From SXMI01 sp964391365 (GTDB taxonomy: Bacteria > Actinomycetota > Acidimicrobiia > Acidimicrobiales > Microtrichaceae), in assembly GCA_964391365.1 (NCBI GenBank), contig CAYMKW010000060.1, positions 1 through 17,038 of the forward strand: 17,038 nt of DNA. Direction: 5' to 3'. Positions 14,946 to 17,038 of the stretch are shown here, one piece after another; position 1 is the stretch's first letter, and every line of letters begins with the position of its first letter. A model generated the notes under the pieces. The model ran no database searches and had not been told where the DNA came from. It worked only from the letters and a program-made list of their open reading frames with translations. Both the position numbers and the translations under genes were made by a program.

Positions 14946-15782
14946 ATGGGCATCCGGAAGCGCAAGCCCACCAGCCCCGGTCGCCGGTTCCAGACCGTCT
15001 CGGACTTCTCGGAGCTGACCCGTTCGGCACCCGAGAAGTCGCTGCTGGCCAAGAAGTCCAAGACCGGTGGCCGGAACAGCTACGGGCGCAAGACCTCCCG
15101 CCACCGCGGCGGCGGGCACAAGCAGCAGTACCGCGTGATCGACTTCAAGCGGAAGAAGGACGGCGTGCCGGCCAAGGTCGCCGCCATCGAGTACGACCCC
15201 AACCGCACCTGTCGAATCGCCCTGCTGCACTACCTCGACGGCGAGAAGCGCTACATCCTCGCCCCCAAGGACGTGCAGGTCGGCGACACCGTCCAGTCGG
15301 GCCAGGGTGCCGAGATCCGACCCGGGAACGCCCTGCCGCTCCGCTTCATCCCCGTCGGCACCGTGGTGCACAACGTGGAGTTCAAGCCGGGGGCGGGCGG
15401 CAAGATGGCCCGCTCCGCCGGCTCCAGCGTGCAGCTGGTCGCCAAGGAGGGCGATCACGCCACGCTGCGTCTGCCGTCGACCGAGATGCGTCGGGTGCCG
15501 ATCGACTGCCGGGCCACGGTGGGCGAGGTCGGCAACGCCGAGCACGACCTGATCAAGATCGGTAAGGCCGGACGGAACCGTTGGAAGGGTGTCCGCCCGC
15601 AGACCCGTGGTGTGGCCATGAACCCTGTCGACCACCCGCACGGTGGTGGCGAGGGCAAGACCTCGGGTGGTCGTCACCCGGTCTCGCCGTGGGGCAAGCC
15701 AGAGGGTCGAACCCGCAACAAGAAGCAGCCGTCACAGCAACTCATCGTGCGTCGCCGCCGTACCCGCGGCTCGCGCCGGTGA
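14946..15782 (+). CDS. rplB: 50S ribosomal protein L2
   Basis: This 278-aa L2 is needed for subunit association and peptidyl-transferase activity. Recognised segments are MGIRKRKPTSPGRR (1-14), GGRNSYGRKTSRHRGGGHKQQYRVIDFKR (41-69), the central KAGRNRWKGVRPQTRGVAMNPVDHPHGGGEGKTSGGRHPVSPWGKPEGRTR (about 207-257, with the functionally important His in the VDHPHGGGEG loop), and the basic C-terminus. ATG 14946 follows the rplW stop by 1 nt. None of its leucine codons is TTG, a useful contrast with tuf. Confidence 0.98.
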   Translation: MGIRKRKPTSPGRRFQTVSDFSELTRSAPEKSLLAKKSKTGGRNSYGRKTSRHRGGGHKQQYRVIDFKRKKDGVPAKVAAIEYDPNRTCRIALLHYLDGEKRYILAPKDVQVGDTVQSGQGAEIRPGNALPLRFIPVGTVVHNVEFKPGAGGKMARSAGSSVQLVAKEGDHATLRLPSTEMRRVPIDCRATVGEVGNAEHDLIKIGKAGRNRWKGVRPQTRGVAMNPVDHPHGGGEGKTSGGRHPVSPWGKPEGRTRNKKQPSQQLIVRRRRTRGSRR

Positions 15783-15795
15783 GGAGGGAGTTCTC

Positions 15796-16080
15796 GTGCC
15801 CCGCAGTCTGAAGAAGGGTCCGTTCGTGGACGACCACCTGCTCCGCAAGGTGGACGCACTCAACGAGTCGGGCTCCAAGAGCGTGATCAAGACCTGGTCC
15901 CGCCGTTCGACGATCATCCCCGAGATGGTCGGTCACACCATCGCCGTCCACGACGGTCGCAAGCACATCCCCGTCTACGTGACCGAGGCGATGGTCGGCC
16001 ACAAGCTCGGTGAGTTCGCTCCGACCCGGACGTTCAAGTTCCACGCCGGTCAGGAGAAGGGCGCGAAGGGTCGCCGCTGA
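15796..16080 (+). CDS. rpsS: 30S ribosomal protein S19
   Basis: This 94-aa S19 sits in the 30S head beside S13. The sequence PRSLKKGPFVDDHLLRKVDALN (2-23), TWSRRSTIIPEMVGHTIAVHDGRKHIPVYVTEAMVGHKLGEFAPTR and a basic end is standard. The GTG 15796 start has GAGGAGGGAG just upstream. The frame is open into rplB, but the family start is clear. The stop overlaps the rplV ATG (TGATG). Confidence 0.97.
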   Translation: MPRSLKKGPFVDDHLLRKVDALNESGSKSVIKTWSRRSTIIPEMVGHTIAVHDGRKHIPVYVTEAMVGHKLGEFAPTRTFKFHAGQEKGAKGRR

Positions 16081-16871
16081 TGTCCACCGCAGCCCACCTC
16101 AAGACCAACGAGCGTCCCGGTGTCCGGGCCGTCCACCGTGGTGCCCGCGTCTCGGCCACCAAGGTCCGCGTCGTGTTGGACCTGATCCGCAACAAGCCGG
16201 TCGGCGAGGCCCGCACGATCCTCCAGTTCACCGAGCGGGGTGCCGCCGACCTGGTGATCAAGGTGCTCGACTCCGCGGTCGCCAACGCCGCCAACAACGA
16301 GGACATCCCACCGGACGAGCTCTACGTCGCCGCCTGCTACGCGGACGAGGGTCCGACCATGAAGCGCTGGCGCCCCCGTGCCCGCGGCCGGGCGACGCGG
16401 ATCAACAAGCGCACCGCCCACATCACCGTGATCGTCGGTCGCTACACGCCGGCCGAGCTCGACGAGCGTCGGGCCCGGGCCGAGTCCAAGGGTCGGGTCC
16501 AGACCGACGCCGCGGCCCAGCGTGCCCGCCGGGTCGCCCGCTCCAAGGCGACGGGTGACGCCGAGCAGGCCGAGCAGGTGGCAGACGACGACCTCGAGAC
16601 GACCACCGCCGAGGACACGGCCGTCGAGCAGACCGCTGACGACGCCGCCACGGAGGCGACCGTTGAGGACGCCGAAGCTCCCGAGGCGAGCGACGACGCA
16701 GGGGACGACGCCGCCGAGGCAGGGGCCGACGACGCCGAGGGCAACGACGCCGCCGAGGCCGATGATGCAGAGGCCGAGGACGACGCCGACGAGGAGGCTG
16801 CGGCCTCCACGACGACGGACGCCGCCGCCGGCGACGAGCAGGACGACGAGACGTCTGGGAAGGACGACTGA
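16080..16871 (+). CDS. rplV: 50S ribosomal protein L22 with long acidic C-terminal extension
   Basis: L22 spans the exit tunnel wall and with L4 forms its narrowest point. The core (about 1-121) is normal: AVHRGARVSATKVRVVLDLIRNKPVGEARTILQF (18-51), the tunnel hairpin around ADEGPTMKRWRPRARGRATRINKRTAHITVIV (88-119). A basic helix-like linker (122-158, rich in Arg and Ala) leads into a 105-residue acidic tail (159-263) made mostly of Asp, Glu, Ala and Thr. Total length is 263 aa against about 110-130 for most bacteria. The tail is in frame, free of stops and ends in an overlap with rpsC, so it looks real and translated. Coupled to rpsS by TGATG. Confidence 0.96.
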   Translation: MSTAAHLKTNERPGVRAVHRGARVSATKVRVVLDLIRNKPVGEARTILQFTERGAADLVIKVLDSAVANAANNEDIPPDELYVAACYADEGPTMKRWRPRARGRATRINKRTAHITVIVGRYTPAELDERRARAESKGRVQTDAAAQRARRVARSKATGDAEQAEQVADDDLETTTAEDTAVEQTADDAATEATVEDAEAPEASDDAGDDAAEAGADDAEGNDAAEADDAEAEDDADEEAAASTTTDAAAGDEQDDETSGKDD

Positions 16872-17038
16872 TGGGTCAGAAGGTCAACCCCTACGGGTTC
16901 CGACTCGGGGTCACCACGGACTGGAAGTCGCGCTGGTTCGCCTCGCGCGAGAAGTACGTGGACTACCTCACCGAGGACTGGAAGATCCGCGACTACCTCA
17001 TGGAGAAGCTCCCGAACGCGGCGATCAGCCGTGTCGAG
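16871..17038 (+). CDS. rpsC: 30S ribosomal protein S3 (3' end beyond window)
   Basis: The first 56 codons of S3 are present: MGQKVNPYGFRLGVTTDWKSRWFA, KYVDYLTEDWKIRDYLMEKL and the beginning of the ISRVE strand, matching the S3 N-terminal domain. ATG 16871 overlaps the rplV stop (TGATG). The gene runs off the right edge. S3 forms the mRNA entry site of the 30S subunit. Confidence 0.96.
   Translation, partial: MGQKVNPYGFRLGVTTDWKSRWFASREKYVDYLTEDWKIRDYLMEKLPNAAISRVE

Overview
The window is a high-GC draft scaffold. It contains one 100-base run of N at 4893-4992, whose true length is unknown. Gene content and order suggest an actinobacterium, and the protein style points to Acidimicrobiia. This is an inference from family resemblance; no 16S rRNA is present. 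All genes from position 1 to 8085 and from 10912 to the right edge lie on the + strand. A block of three - strand genes (8149-10755) is interrupted only by a + strand tRNA-Tyr.

Region 1 (1-2745) is the end of a complex I (nuo) operon. nuoN runs in from the left edge and is followed 22 nt later by a MidA/NDUFAF7-type (DUF185) methyltransferase, a family whose mitochondrial member assembles complex I. Region 2 (2881-8085) holds acetyl-CoA synthetase, the gap, a membrane-anchored GltB-like FMN/3Fe-4S protein, a stand-alone HAD phosphatase resembling the PNKP phosphatase domain, and the membrane protease HtpX. Region 3 (8134-10755) holds yajQ, a tRNA-Tyr followed by a 34-bp tandem repeat of hairpins, a PAT-like GNAT acetyltransferase, and a putative SMC/YhaN-like protein with an intact Walker B but a ruined Walker A.

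Region 4 (10850-17038) is translation machinery: tRNA-Thr(GGT), tRNA-Met(CAT), tuf, then the S10 operon rpsJ-rplC-rplD-rplW-rplB-rpsS-rplV-rpsC (cut by the right edge). The S10 genes are tightly coupled (TGATG and GTGA overlaps), except for a 249-nt break between rpsJ and rplC that holds three hairpins and a possible switch over the rplC ribosome binding site. L4 and L22 both carry long acidic C-terminal tails.

Most notable points: (a) tuf is intact in sequence except for an in-frame TAG at codon 152, and its codon usage is unlike its ribosomal neighbours; (b) the rpsJ-rplC leader candidate; (c) the P-loop-less, Walker-B-positive membrane protein; (d) acidic tails on both exit-tunnel proteins; (e) repeated TANNNT -10 boxes, two of them exactly 6 nt before a GTG start, implying leaderless mRNAs. 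I do not see a defence island, CRISPR array, prophage or insertion sequence.
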